Assembly: GCF_026230105.1 (NCBI RefSeq)
Contig: NW_026614199.1
Span: 124,001-188,000, forward strand
Reading direction: 5' to 3'
DNA: 64,000 nucleotides
Origin: Diorhabda sublineata
Lineage: Eukaryota; Arthropoda; Insecta; Coleoptera; Chrysomelidae
The notes beneath the pieces are model-generated. The model made no database searches. It was given only the letters and a program-made list of their open reading frames with translations, and was not told the origin of the DNA. Shown piece by piece: positions 26,572 to 38,560 of the stretch (positions are counted from its first letter, which is position 1; the number at the start of each line of letters is the position of its first letter). The position numbers and the translations under genes are program-made.

Positions 26572-27697
26572 CGGTATTTGGATCATACTGTTTGATATTG
26601 AGGTGATATTCATCTTGTCCTTGCCAAAATATTAATGGATATTGTAGTGCATCATATGAACGGTGTAGATCCGAAATCGTACTGACAGTGTTGTCTCGCC
26701 GTGTAATTTTTATAGATCTTTCGTCAACTGGATCACCAACCATGATAACAGCAACCTCATCAACAGTTGGAGCGTTGAATCTACCAGCATGTTCACCTAA
26801 TGGTACTTTGTCGGCTTTAATGACGATTTGATAATTGTCATTTTGCAGTCGTGGCGAAACTCTTTTGATCAATTGAATTAGTTGATTGTGATCTTCTAAA
26901 AAATTTTCCAATAATATCACAATTGCTCTTTCCTCTGCTTGTTCAATAAAATTATACAGGCACCGAGTCGTCACGCGCTCTTCACAATCGCCCATAAAAT
27001 AAATTTGAAGAAATTTCGGATTGTTATCAGGCATTGGCATCAGTGATCCGATTTTATGGTACACCTGGCCTTGAATTTTGAATGTAGTTTCAAAATTACG
27101 TCCATCGGATGCACGATCGCAAATTTTAGTTGCCCCAAATGACGTCATTTGGAAGCAAGAATTAAATTTGCGTATCTTACGCAAAAATAATTTGGAATCA
27201 TCTGAATTGCCAGTAAGAAGGGATAATAAAGGCTCCGGCGGAGCGGGTAGAGGTGACAGCACAACTTTTCCTGATGCGCAGCACATGCCGGCTGCTTCAT
27301 TCCGAAATTTCAATGCCTGACAATATTGACATACTTTATCCATTCCACCGATAGCAATTTTTGAATGCGCTGAGTAGTTAATATCTGGTGCATATTCAAA
27401 GGCAAGCCGAACGAATGATGCACGTGTTAATGAGCGGCTGATCCGTTGCCTTTGTCGATCTAGTACTCGTACTGTAGCTATGTTTCGTTCTCGTGCCGCT
27501 CTTGTTCTCGTAATATTCTGTTGCAGACGTTCGTCACGCTGTTCTTGAGATTCTTGTGCACGACTTTCTGCAGTCCTGATTCTTTGAGCTGCATTTCTTG
27601 TTTCGATTTGTTCTGGTAATTGCTGAGCTCTTTCAACACGTTTGCGTCGTGCCTCTCTGGTGCACGCGTTGTTGAGGTTAGATTTTTTCGGTGGCAT
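26572..27697 (-). CDS. Helitron Rep-helicase, exon 1 (N-terminal region)
   Basis: This is the N-terminal 375 codons of the Helitron transposase, starting at the ATG at 27697-27695. Residues 1-95 are Arg/Glu/Gln-rich and probably helical, with dense basic residues suited to DNA contact. Residues 118-145 carry a Cys-rich motif (C123, C126, C139, C140, within VCQYCQALKF and GMCCASGKV), followed by PPEPL and by FNSCFQMTSFGA around 178-189. This arrangement is typical of animal Helitron proteins upstream of the Rep domain and is thought to be a zinc-binding, DNA-binding region. The exon ends at the first base of a split Gly codon after DPNT; reading on gives a low-complexity tail and a stop at 26528, which is intron sequence. 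It joins the next exon in frame. No break is seen in this exon. Confidence 0.9.
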
Positions 27698-27715
27698 TTG
27701 ACTGAAAATAATAAA

Positions 27716-28080
27716 TTAATCGTTTAAATATGAGAAAAAAAAATTGAAAATCATTCTAATTAAGTTTTATAATTATGTGATAATACTGACATGTACATAT
27801 TTAAATTATAGATTATAGATAATAATTTCAATAAGAATTGAAATACTAATTTAATCGTTTAAATATAAGAAAAAAAATCTGAAAAACTTGTTATCATAGC
27901 ACATTGAAATAATAAGTGCTAAATAATTTTTAATAGAGATTAAATAAAAACAATAAAAAAAATATTTGTACAACTATTGAAAAAGTGTAGGAAATTGTGT
28001 ATCATTTTTTCATTGACATTTTAATTAAATTTTATAATTATGTGATAATACTTACATACATATATTCAAATTAAATTATA
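27716..28080. repeat. Degenerate duplication inside the Helitron leader
   Basis: TTAATCGTTTAAATATGAG with an A-run (27717-27749) recurs as TTAATCGTTTAAATATAAG (27851-27878). TTTTATAATTATGTGATAAT followed by ACTGACATGTACATAT (27765-27810) recurs as TTTTATAATTATGTGATAAT followed by ACTTACATACATATATTC (28030-28080). Both pieces keep the same order, so a single old tandem duplication of roughly 135-265 bp with later indels is the simplest reading. Confidence 0.65.
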
Positions 28081-28532
28081 AAGTTTTGATCAATGAAGCA
28101 CAAATAAGTAAAAAGCAGGATTAATTTCACTGTATTATCTTCATTATAATATGAATTCAATTAACATTTCAGTCTAAGTAACACGTGGCCGGCTATGCTA
28201 ACACCAAAAATTTAAAAAGTGGAAATAATTGAATTATGCGGTATTTCGTTCACTACAAAATAAATTTAATTAATTTTATAGCGTCAACAACACGTGGTAA
28301 TTATGCTGTGAAAATGTAGCTTATATGACACGTTCGTAGATTTACCATAGCAGCGCCATCTATTGATTACTTACTCAACCCAGTCGAAAGGTATCGACAT
28401 CTGTTAGAATCATTTGGAGTTAACAGATAATTGTGACTGTCAAATAATAACAGACGAATAATTAGCAATAAATTAAAATTGCGACTATAATTTGAGATTT
28501 AAACTATCCTATCTCTCAAGTTGGATCGAACT

Positions 28533-28545
28533 GCACATGGTGTGC
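28533..28545 (-). other. Helitron 5' subterminal palindrome
   Basis: GCACA-CCA-TGTGC forms a 5-bp stem about 80 nt inside the 5' end. The surrounding stretch, from the TC end through CTCGTGTCACAATGTTTGTC and AACTTGAGAGATAGGAT, is of the type conserved at 5' ends of arthropod Helitrons (recalled pattern, not a search). It may be the site at which Rep starts strand transfer. Confidence 0.55.
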
Positions 28546-28605
28546 AAATTTTATTATAATCGGTTAAGTGGTTTAGGAGTCCATTGAGGACAAACATTGT
28601 GACAC

Positions 28606-28625
28606 GAGATTTATATATATTAAGA
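28606..28625 (-). other. Helitron 5' terminus
   Basis: Read on the minus strand the element starts TCTTAATATATATAAATCTC, with the family-typical TC. The base outside is A, from the satellite motif GAATTTCAACA. Together with the 3' end this fixes the insertion between A and T. Confidence 0.9.
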
Positions 28626-31600
28626 TGTTGAAATTCGACTTCAAATTAGGAAGATAGACTTTGAAAATTTTCAATCAACACAAAGTGAAAATCGACCTCA
28701 ATGGACTTGAATGGATGTTAATCGACGATATCTGACAAAGTTAGATGCAAGCTCACTCAAATATATGAGAAATGTTGAAATTCGAGTTCAATTTAGGAAG
28801 ATAGACTTTGAAAATTTTCAATCAACACAAAGTGACAATCGACCTCAATGGGCTTCAATGGATGTTAATCGAAGATATCTGACAAAGTAAGATGCAAATT
28901 CACTCAAATATATGAGAAATGTTGGAATTCGACTTCAAATTAGGAAGATAGACTTTGAAAATTTCCAATCAACACAAAGTGAAAATCGACCTCAATGGGC
29001 TTCAATGGATGTTAATCGACGATATCTGACAAAGCAAGATGCAAACTCACTCAAATATATAAGGAATGTTGAAATTCGGCTTCAAACTAGAAAGATAGAC
29101 TTCGAAAATTTTCAATCAACACAAAGTGACAATCGACCTCAATGGGCTTCAATGGATGTTAATCGAAGATATCTCACAAAGTAAGATGCAAACTCACTCA
29201 AATATATAAGAAATGTTGAAATTCGACTTCAAATTAGGAAGATAGACTTTGAAAATTTCCAATCAACACAAAGTGAAAATCGACCTCAATGGGCTTCAAT
29301 GGATGTTAATCGACGATATCTGACAAAGCAAGATGCAAACTCACTCGAATATATAAGGAATGTTGAAATTCGGCTTCAAACTAGAAAGATAGACTTTGAA
29401 AATTTTCAATCAACACAAAGTGACAATCGACCTCAATGGGCTTCAATGGATGTTAATCGACGATATCTGACAAAGTAAGATGCAAACTCACTCAAATATA
29501 TAAGAAATGTTGAAATTCGACTTCAAATTAGGAAGATAGACTTTGAAAATTTTCAATCAACACAAAGTGAAAATCGACCAATGGGCTTCAATGAATGTTG
29601 ATCGACGATATCTGACAAAGTAAGATGCAAACTCACTCAAATATATAAGAAATGTTGAAATTCGGCTTCAAACTAGGAAGATAGACTTTGAAAATTTTCA
29701 ATCAACACAAAGTGACAATCGACCTCAATGGGCTTCAATGAATGTTGATCGACGATATCTGACATAGTAAGATGCAAACTCACTCAAATATATAAGGAAT
29801 GTTGAAATTCGGCTTCAAACTAGAAAGATAGACTTTGAATATTTTCAATCAACACAAAGTAACAATCGACCTCAATGGGCTTCAATGGATGTTAATCGAA
29901 GATATCTGACAAAGTAAGATGCAAATTCACTCAAATATATGGGAAATGTTGAAATTCGACTTCAAATTAGGAAGATAGACTTTGAAAATTTCCAATCAAC
30001 ACAAAGTGAAAATCGACCTCAATGGGCTTCAATGGATGTTAATCGACGATATCTGACAAAGTAAGATGCAAACTCACTCAAATATATAAGAAATGTTGAA
30101 ATTCGACTTCAAATTAGGAAGATAGACTTTGAAAATTTTCATACAACACAAAGTGAAAATCGCCCTCAATGGGCTTCAATGAATGTTGATCGACGATATC
30201 TGACAAAGTAAGATGCAAACTCACTCAAATATATAAGGAATGTTGAAATTCGGCTTCAAACTAGAAAGATAGACTTTGAAAATTTTCAATCAACACAAAG
30301 TGACAATCGACCTCAATGGGCTTCAATGGATGTTAATCGAAGATATCTGACAAAGCAAGATGCAAACTCACTCAAATATATAAGGAATGTTGAAATTCGG
30401 CTTCAAACTAGAAAGATAGACTTCGAAAATTTCCAATCAACACAAAGTGAAAATCGACCTCAATGGGCTTCAATGAATGTTGATCGACGATATCTGACAA
30501 AGTAAGATGCAAACTCACTCAAATATATAAGAAATGTTGAAATTCGACTTCAAATTAGGAAGATAGACTTTGAAAATTTCCAATCAACACAAAGTGAAAA
30601 TCGACCTCAATGGGCTTCAATGGATGTTAATCGACGATATCTGACAAAGCAAGATGCAAACTCACTCAAATATATAAGGAATGTTGAAATTCGACTTCAA
30701 ATTAGGAAGATAGACTTTGAAAATTTTCAATCAACACAAAGTGAAAATCGACCTCAATGGGCTTCAATGAACGTTGATCGACGATATCTGACAAAGTAAG
30801 ATGCAAACTCACTCAAATATATAAGAAATGTTGAAATTCGACTTCAAATTAGGAAGATAGACTTTGAAAATTTTCAATCAACACAAAGTGAAAATCGACC
30901 TCAATGGGCTTCAATGAATGTTGATCGACGATATCTGACAAAGTAAGATGCAAACTCACTCAAATATATAAGAAATGTTGAAATTCGACTTCAAATTAGG
31001 AAGATAGACTTTGAAAATTTCCAATCAACACAAAGTGAAAATCGACCTCAATGGGCTTCAATGGATGTTAATCGACGATATCTGACAAAGCAAGATGCAA
31101 ACGCACTCAAATATATAAGGAATGTTGAAATTCGGCTTCAAACTAGAAAGATAGACTTTGAAAATTTTCAATCAACACAAAGTGACAATCGACCTCAATG
31201 GGCTTCAATGGATGTTAATCGACGATATCTGACAAAGTAAGATGCAAACTCACTCAAATATATAAGAAATGTTGAAATTCGACTTCAAATTAGGAAGATA
31301 GACTTTGAAAATTTTCAATCAACACAAAGTGAAAATCGACCTCAATGGGCTTCAATGAATGTTGATCGACGATATCTGACAAAGTAAGGTGCAAACTCAC
31401 TCAAATATATAAGAAATGTTGAAATTCGACTTCAAATTAGGAAGATAGACTTTGAAAATTTTCATACAACACAAAGTGAAAATCGACCTCAATGGGCTTC
31501 AATGAATGTTGATCGACGATATCTGACAAAGTAAGATGCAAACTCACTCAAATATATAAGGAATGTTGAAATTCGGCTTCAAACTAGAAAGATAGACTTT

Positions 31601-34600
31601 GAAAATTTTCAATCAACACAAAGTGACAATCGACCTCAATGGGCTTCAATGGATGTTAATCGAAGATATCTGACAAAGTAAGATGCAAATTCACTCAAAT
31701 ATATGAGAAATGTTGAAATTCGACTTCAAATTAGGAAGATAGACTTTGAAAATTTCCAATCAACACAAAGTGAAAATCGATCTCAATGGGCTTCAATGGA
31801 TGTTAATCGACGATATCTGACAAAGTAAGATGCAAACTCACTCAAATATATAAGAAATGTTGAAATTCGACTTCAAATTAGGAAGATAGACTTTGAAAAT
31901 TTTCATACAACACAAAGTGAAAATCGACCTCAATGGGCTTCAATGAATGTTGATTGACGATATCTGACAATGTAAGATGCAAACTCACTCAAATATATAA
32001 GGAATGTTGAAATTCGGCTTCAAACTAGAAAGATAGACTTTGAAAATTTTCAATCAACACAAAGTGACAATCGACCTCAATGGGCTTCAATGGATGTTAA
32101 TCGAAGATATCTGACAAAGCAAGATGCAAACTCACTCAAATATATAAGGAATGTTGAAATTCGGCTTCAAACTAGAAAGATAGACTTCGAAAATTTTCAA
32201 TCAACACAAAGTGACAAACGACCTCAATGGGCTTCAATGGATGTTATTCGGAGATATCTGACAAAGTAAGATGCAAATTCACTCAAATATATGAGAAATG
32301 ATGAAATTCGACTTCAAATTAGGAAGATAGACTTTGAAAATTTCCAATCAACACAAAGTGAAAATCGACCTCAATGGGCTTCAATGGATGTTAATCGACG
32401 ATATCTGACAAAGTAAGATGCAAACTCACTCAAATATATAAGAAATGTTGAAATTCGACTTCAAATTAGGAAGATAGACTTTGAAAATTTTCAATCAACA
32501 CAAAGTGAAAATCGACCTCAATGGGCTTCAATGAACGTTGATCGACGATATCTGACAAAGTAAGATGCAAACTCACTCAAATATATAAGAAATGTTGAAA
32601 TTCGACTTCAAATTAGGAAGATAGACTTTGAAAATTTTCAATCAACACAAAGTGAAAATCGACCTCAATGGGCTCCAATGAATGTTGATCGACGATATCT
32701 GACAAAGTAAGATGCAAACTCACTCAAATATATAAGGAATGTTGAAATTCGGCTTCAAACTAAAAAGATAGACTTTGAAAATTTTCAATCAACACAAAGT
32801 GACAATCGACCTCAATGGGCTTCAATGGATGTTAATCGAAGATATCTGACAAAGTAAGATGCAAATTCACTCAAATATATGAGAAATGATGAAATTCGAC
32901 TTCAAATTAGGAAGATAGACTTTGAAAATTCCCAATCAACACAAAGTGAAAATCGATCTCAATGGGCTTCAATGATGTTAATCGACGATATCTGACAAAG
33001 TCAGATGCTAACTCATTCAAATATATAAGAAATGTTGAAATTAGACTTCAAATTAAGAAGATAGACTATGAAAATTTTCAATCAACAAAAAGTGAAAATC
33101 GACCTCAATGGGCTTCAATGGATGATAATCGACGATATCTGACAAAGTTAGATGCAAGCTCACTCAAATATATGAGAAATGTTGAAATTCGGCTTCAAAC
33201 TAGAAAGATAGACTTTGAAAATTTTCAATCAACACAAAGTGACAATCGACCTCAATGGGCTTCAATGGATGTTAATCGAAGATATCTGACAAAGCAAGAT
33301 GCAAACTCACTCAAATATATAAGGAATGTTGAAATTCGGCTTCAAACTAGAAAGATAGACTTCGAAAATTTTCAATCAACACAAAGTGACAAACGACCTC
33401 AATGGGCTTCAATGGATGTTATTCGGAGATATCTGACAAAGTAAGATGCAAATTCACTCAAATATATGAGAAATGATGAAATTCGACTTCAAATTAGGAA
33501 GATAGACTTTGAAAATTTCCAATCAACACAAAGTGAAAATCGACCTCAATGGGCTTCAATGGATGTTAATCGAAGATATCTGACAAACTTAGATGCAAAC
33601 TCACTCAAATATATGAGAAATGTTGAAATTCGACTTCAAATTAGGAAGATAGACTTTGAAAATTCCCAATCAACACAAAGTGAAAATCGATCTCAATGGG
33701 CTTCAATGATGTTAATCGACGATATCTGACAAAGTCAGATGCTAACTCATTCAAATATATAAGAAATGTTGAAATTAGACTTCAAATTAAGAAGATAGAC
33801 TATGAAAATTTTCAATCAACAAAAAGTGAAAATCGACCTCAATGGGCTTCAATGGATGATAATCGACGATATCTGACAAAGTTAGATGCAAGCTCACTCA
33901 AATATATGAGAAATGTTGAAATTCGAGTTCAAATTAGGAAGATAGACTTTGAAAATTTTCAATCAACACAAAGTGAAAATCGACCCCAATGGGCTTCAAT
34001 GGATGTTAATCGACGATATCTGACAAACTAATATGCAAACTCACTCAAATATATAAGAAATGTTAAAATTCGACTTCAAATTAGGAAGATAGACTTTGAA
34101 AATTTTCAATCAACACAAAGTGAAAATCGACCTCAATGGGCTTCAATGGATGTTAATCGACGGAATCTGACAAAGTAAGATGCAAACTCACTCAAATATA
34201 TAAGAAATGTTGAAATTCGACTTCAAATTAGGAAGATAGACTTTGAAAATTTTCAATCAACACAAAGTGAAAATCGACCTCAATGGGCTTCAATGGATGT
34301 TAATCGACGGAATCTGACAAAGTAAGATGCAAACTCACTCAAATATATAAGAAATGTTGAAATTCGACTTCAAATTAGGAAGATAGACTTTGAAAATTTT
34401 CAATCAACACAAAGTGAAAATCGACCTCAATGGGCTTGAATGGATGTTAATCAACGATATCTGACAAACTTAGATGCAAGCTCACTCAAATATATGAGAA
34501 ATGTTGAAATTCGAGTTCAAATTAGGAAGATAGACTTTGAAAATTTTCAATCAACACAAAGTGAAAATCGACCTCAATGGGCTTGAATGGATGTTAATCA

Positions 34601-35474
34601 ACGATATCTGACAAATTATATGCAAACTCACTCAAATATATGAGAAATGTTGAAATTCGACTTCAAATTAGGAAGATAGACTTTGAAAATTTCCAATCAA
34701 CACAAAGTGAAAATCGACCTCAATGGGCTTCAATGGATGTTAATCGACGATATCTGACAAAGTTAGATGCTAACTCACACAAATATATGAGAAATGTTGA
34801 AATTAGACTTCAAATTAAGAAGATAGACTATGAAAATTTTCAATCAACACAAAGTGAAAATCGACCTCAATGGGCTTCAATGGATGTTAATCGACGAAAT
34901 CTGAGAAAGTAAGATGCAAACTCACTCAAATATATAAGAAATGTTGAAATTCGACTTCAAATTAGGAAGATTGACTTTGAAAATTTCCAATCAACACAAA
35001 GTGAAAATCGACCTCAATGGGCTTCAATGGATGTTAATCGACGATATCTGACAAAGTTAGATGCAAGCTCACTCAAATATATGAGAAATGTTGAAATTCG
35101 AGTTCAAATTAGGAAGATAGACTTTGAAAATTTTCAATCAACACAAAGTGAAAATCGACCCCAATGAGCTTCAATGGATGTTAATCGACGAAATCTGACA
35201 AAGTAAGATGCAAACTCACTCAAATATATAAGAAATGTTAGAATTCGACTTCAAATTAGGAAGATAGACTTTGAAAATTTTCAATGAACACAAAGTGAAA
35301 ATCGACCTCAATGGGCTTCAATGGATGTTAATCGACGAAATCTGACAAAGTAATATGCAAACTCACTCAAATATATAAGAAATGTTGAAATTCGACTTCA
35401 AATTAGGAAGATAGACTTTGAAAATTTCCAATCAACACAAAGTGAAAATCGACCTCAATGGGCTTCAATGGATG

Positions 35475-38400
35475 TTAATCGACGAAATCTGACAAAGTAA
35501 GATGCAAACTCACTCAAATATATAAGAAATGTTGAAATTCGACTTCAAATTAGGAAGATAGACTTTGAAAATTTTCAATCAACACAAAGTGAAAATCGAC
35601 CTCAATGGGCTTGAATGGATGTTAATCAACGATATCTGACAAACTTATATGCAAACTCACTCAAATATATGAGAAATGTTGAAATTCGACTTCAAATTAG
35701 GAAGATAGACTTTGAAAATTTTCATACAACACAAAGTGAAAATCGACCTCAATGGGCTTCAATGGATGTTAATCGACGATATCTGACAAAGTTAGATGCT
35801 AACTCACACAAATATATGAGAAATGTTGAAATTAGACTTCAAATTAAGAAGATAGACTATGAAAATTTTCAATCAACACAAAGTGAAAATCGACCTCAAT
35901 GGGCTTCAATGGATGTTAATCGACGAAATCTGAGAAAGTAAGATGCAAACTCACTCAAATATATAAGAAATGTTGAAATTCGACTTCAAATTAGGAAGAT
36001 AGACTTTGAAAATTTCCAATCAACACAAAGTGAAAATCGACCTCAATGGGCTTCAATGGATGTTAATCGACGATATCTGACAAAGTTAGATGCAAGCTCA
36101 CTCAAATATATGAGAAATGTTGAAATTCGAGTTCAAATTAGGAAGATAGACTTTGAAAATTTTCAATCAACACAAAGTGAAAATCGACCCCAATGAGCTT
36201 CAATGGATGTTAATCGACGAAATCTGACAAAGTAAGATGCAAACTCACTGAAATATATAAGAAATGTTAAAATTCGACTTCAAATTAGGAAGATAGACTT
36301 TGAAAATTTTCAATGAACACAAAGTGAAAATCGACCTCAATGGGCTTCAATGGATGTTAATCGACGAAATCTGACAAAGTAAGATGCAAACTCACTCAAA
36401 TATATAAGAAATGTTGAAATTCGACTTCAAATTAGGAAGATAGACTTTGAAAATTTCCAATCAACACAAAGTGAAAATCGACCTCAATGGGCTTCAATGG
36501 ATGTTAATCGACGAAATCTGAGAAAGTAAGATGCAAACTCACTCAAATATATAAGAAATGTTGACATTCGACTTCAAATTAGGAAGATAGACTTTGAAAA
36601 TTTCCAATCAACACAAAGTGAAAATCGACCTCAATGGGCTTCAATGGATGTTAATCGACGATATCTGACAAAGTTAGATGCAAGCTCACTCAAATATATG
36701 AGAAATGTTGAAATTCGAGTTCAAATTAGGAAGATAGACTTTGAAAATTTTCATTCAACACAAAGTGAAAATCGACCCCAATGGGCTTCAATGGATGTTA
36801 ATCGACGATATCTGACAAACTTATATGCAAACTCACTCAAATATATAAGAAATATTGAAATTCGACTTCAAATTAGGAAGATAGACTTTGAAAATTTTCA
36901 ATCAACACAAAGTGAAAATCGACCTCAATGGGCTTGAATGGATGTTAATCAACGATATCTGACAAACTTAGATGAAAACTCACTCAAATATATGAGAAAT
37001 GTTGAAATTCGATTTCAAATTAGGAAGATAGACTTTGAAAATTTCCAATCAACACAAAGTGAAAATCGACCTCAATGGGCTTCAATGGATGATAATCGAC
37101 GAAATCTGACAAAGTAAGATGCAAACTCACTCAAATATATAAGAAATGTTGAAATTCGACTTCAAATTAGGAAGATAGACTTTGAAAATTTTCAATCAAC
37201 ACAAAGTGAAAATCGACCTCAATGGGCTTGAATGGATGTTAATCAACGATATCTGACAAACTTATATGCAAACTCACTCAAATATATGAGAAATGTTGAA
37301 ATTCGACTTCAAATTAGGAAGATAGACTTTGAAAATTTTCATACAACACAAAGTGAAAATCGACCTCAATGGGCTTCAATGGATGTTAATCGACGATATC
37401 TGAAAAGTTAGATGCTAACTCACACAAATATATGAGAAATGTTGAAATTAGACTTCAAATTAAGAAGATAGACTATGAAAATTTTCAATCAACACAAAGT
37501 GAAAATCGACCTCAATGGGCTTCAATGGATGTTAATCGACGAAATCTGAGAAAGTAAGATGCAAACTCACTCAAATATATAAGAAATGTTGAAATTCGAC
37601 TTCAAATTAGGAAGATAGACTTTGAAAATTTCCAATCAACACAAAGTGAAAATCGACCTCAATGGGCTTCAATGGATGTTAATCGACGATATCTGACAAA
37701 GTTAGATGCAAGCTCACTCAAATATATGAGAAATGTTGAAATTCGAGTTCAAATTAGGAAGATAGACTTTGAAAATTTTCAATCAACACAAAGTGAAAAT
37801 CGACCCCAATGAGCTTCAATGGATGTTAATCGACGAAATCTGACAAAGTAAGATGCAAACTCACTCAAATATATAAGAAATGTTAAAATTCGACTTCAAA
37901 TTAGGAAGATAGACTTTGAAAATTTTCAATGAACACAAAGTGAAAATCGACCTCAATGGGCTTCAATGGATGTTAATCGACGAAATCTGACAAAGTAAGA
38001 TGCAAACTCTCTCAAATATATAAGAAATGTTGAAATTCGACTTCAAATTAGGAAGATAGACTTTGAAAATTTCCAATCAACACAAAGTGAAAATCGACCT
38101 CAATGGGCTTCAATGGATGTTAATCGACGATATCTGACAAAGTTAGATGCAAGCTCACTCAAATATATGAGAAATGTTGAAATTCGAGTTCAAATTAGGA
38201 AGATAGACTTTGAAAATTTTCATTCAACACAAAGTGAAAATCGACCCCAATGGGCTTCAATGGATGTTAATCGACGATATCTGACAAACTTATATGCAAA
38301 CTCACTCAAATATATAAGAAATATTGAAATTCGACTTCAAATTAGGAAGATAGACTTTGAAAATTTTCAATCAACACAAAGTGAAAATCGACCTCAATGG

Positions 38401-38560
38401 GCTTGAATGGATGTTAATCAACGATATCTGACAAACTTAGATGAAAACTCACTCAAATATATGAGAAATGTTGAAATTCGATTTCAAATTAGGAAGATAG
38501 ACTTTGAAAATTTCCAATCAACACAAAGTGAAAATCGACCTCAATGGGCTTCAATGGATG
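35475..38560. repeat. Higher-order repeat, 1617-bp and 1469-bp copies
   Basis: Copy one (35475-37091) and copy two (37092-38560) share rare variants: TTTTCATACAAC, AACTCACACAAATATATG, CCCCAATGAGC, TTTTCAATGAACAC, AATATTGAAATTCG and GATGAAAACTC. The offset is 1617 bp in the first part and 1469 bp in the later part. Copy two therefore lacks one whole monomer and one base; the single base is lost near 37402 in TCTGAAAAGTTAG. Confidence 0.8.

Larger units (their letters stand above)
22615..28625 (-). mobile_element. Autonomous-type Helitron rolling-circle transposon, 6011 bp
   Basis: Read on the minus strand, the element begins with 5' TC (28625-28624), runs through a Rep-helicase gene and ends with 3' CTAG (22618-22615), preceded by a hairpin. 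These are the hallmarks of canonical Helitrons: 5' TC, 3' CTRR, subterminal hairpin, insertion between A and T, no target-site duplication and no terminal inverted repeats. The left flank ends ATAAGAAA and the right flank begins TGTTGAAATTC; joining them gives the satellite motif AAGAAATGTTGAAATTC exactly, so both ends are fixed to the base. Only one copy is in the window. One frameshift interrupts the gene, so this copy may not be autonomous unless the extra base is an error. The terminal style and protein suggest an arthropod host. Confidence 0.97.
27698..28625 (-). promoter_or_regulatory. Helitron 5' non-coding region (promoter and leader)
   Basis: This 928-bp stretch lies between the 5' terminus and the transposase ATG and has no gene. 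About 28320-28625 is the conserved end with mixed composition. About 27700-28320 is very AT-rich and holds a degenerate internal duplication. A TTATTTTCAG acceptor ends at 27702, four bases before the ATG, and GTAAGT donors lie at 28055 and 28374, so a 5' UTR intron (354 or 673 bp) is possible. The promoter must lie here, but no TATA box can be singled out in such AT-rich DNA. Confidence 0.6.

Noticed and set aside
22615..28625. Two separate genes (replication protein and helicase) in the transposon
   Set aside because: The frames join by removing one base from a homopolymer and give the standard fused Rep-helicase order, so a single broken gene is simpler.
22615..28625. Captured host gene inside the Helitron
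   Set aside because: Besides the Rep-helicase gene and AT-rich non-coding ends, no further coding segment or foreign exon was found.
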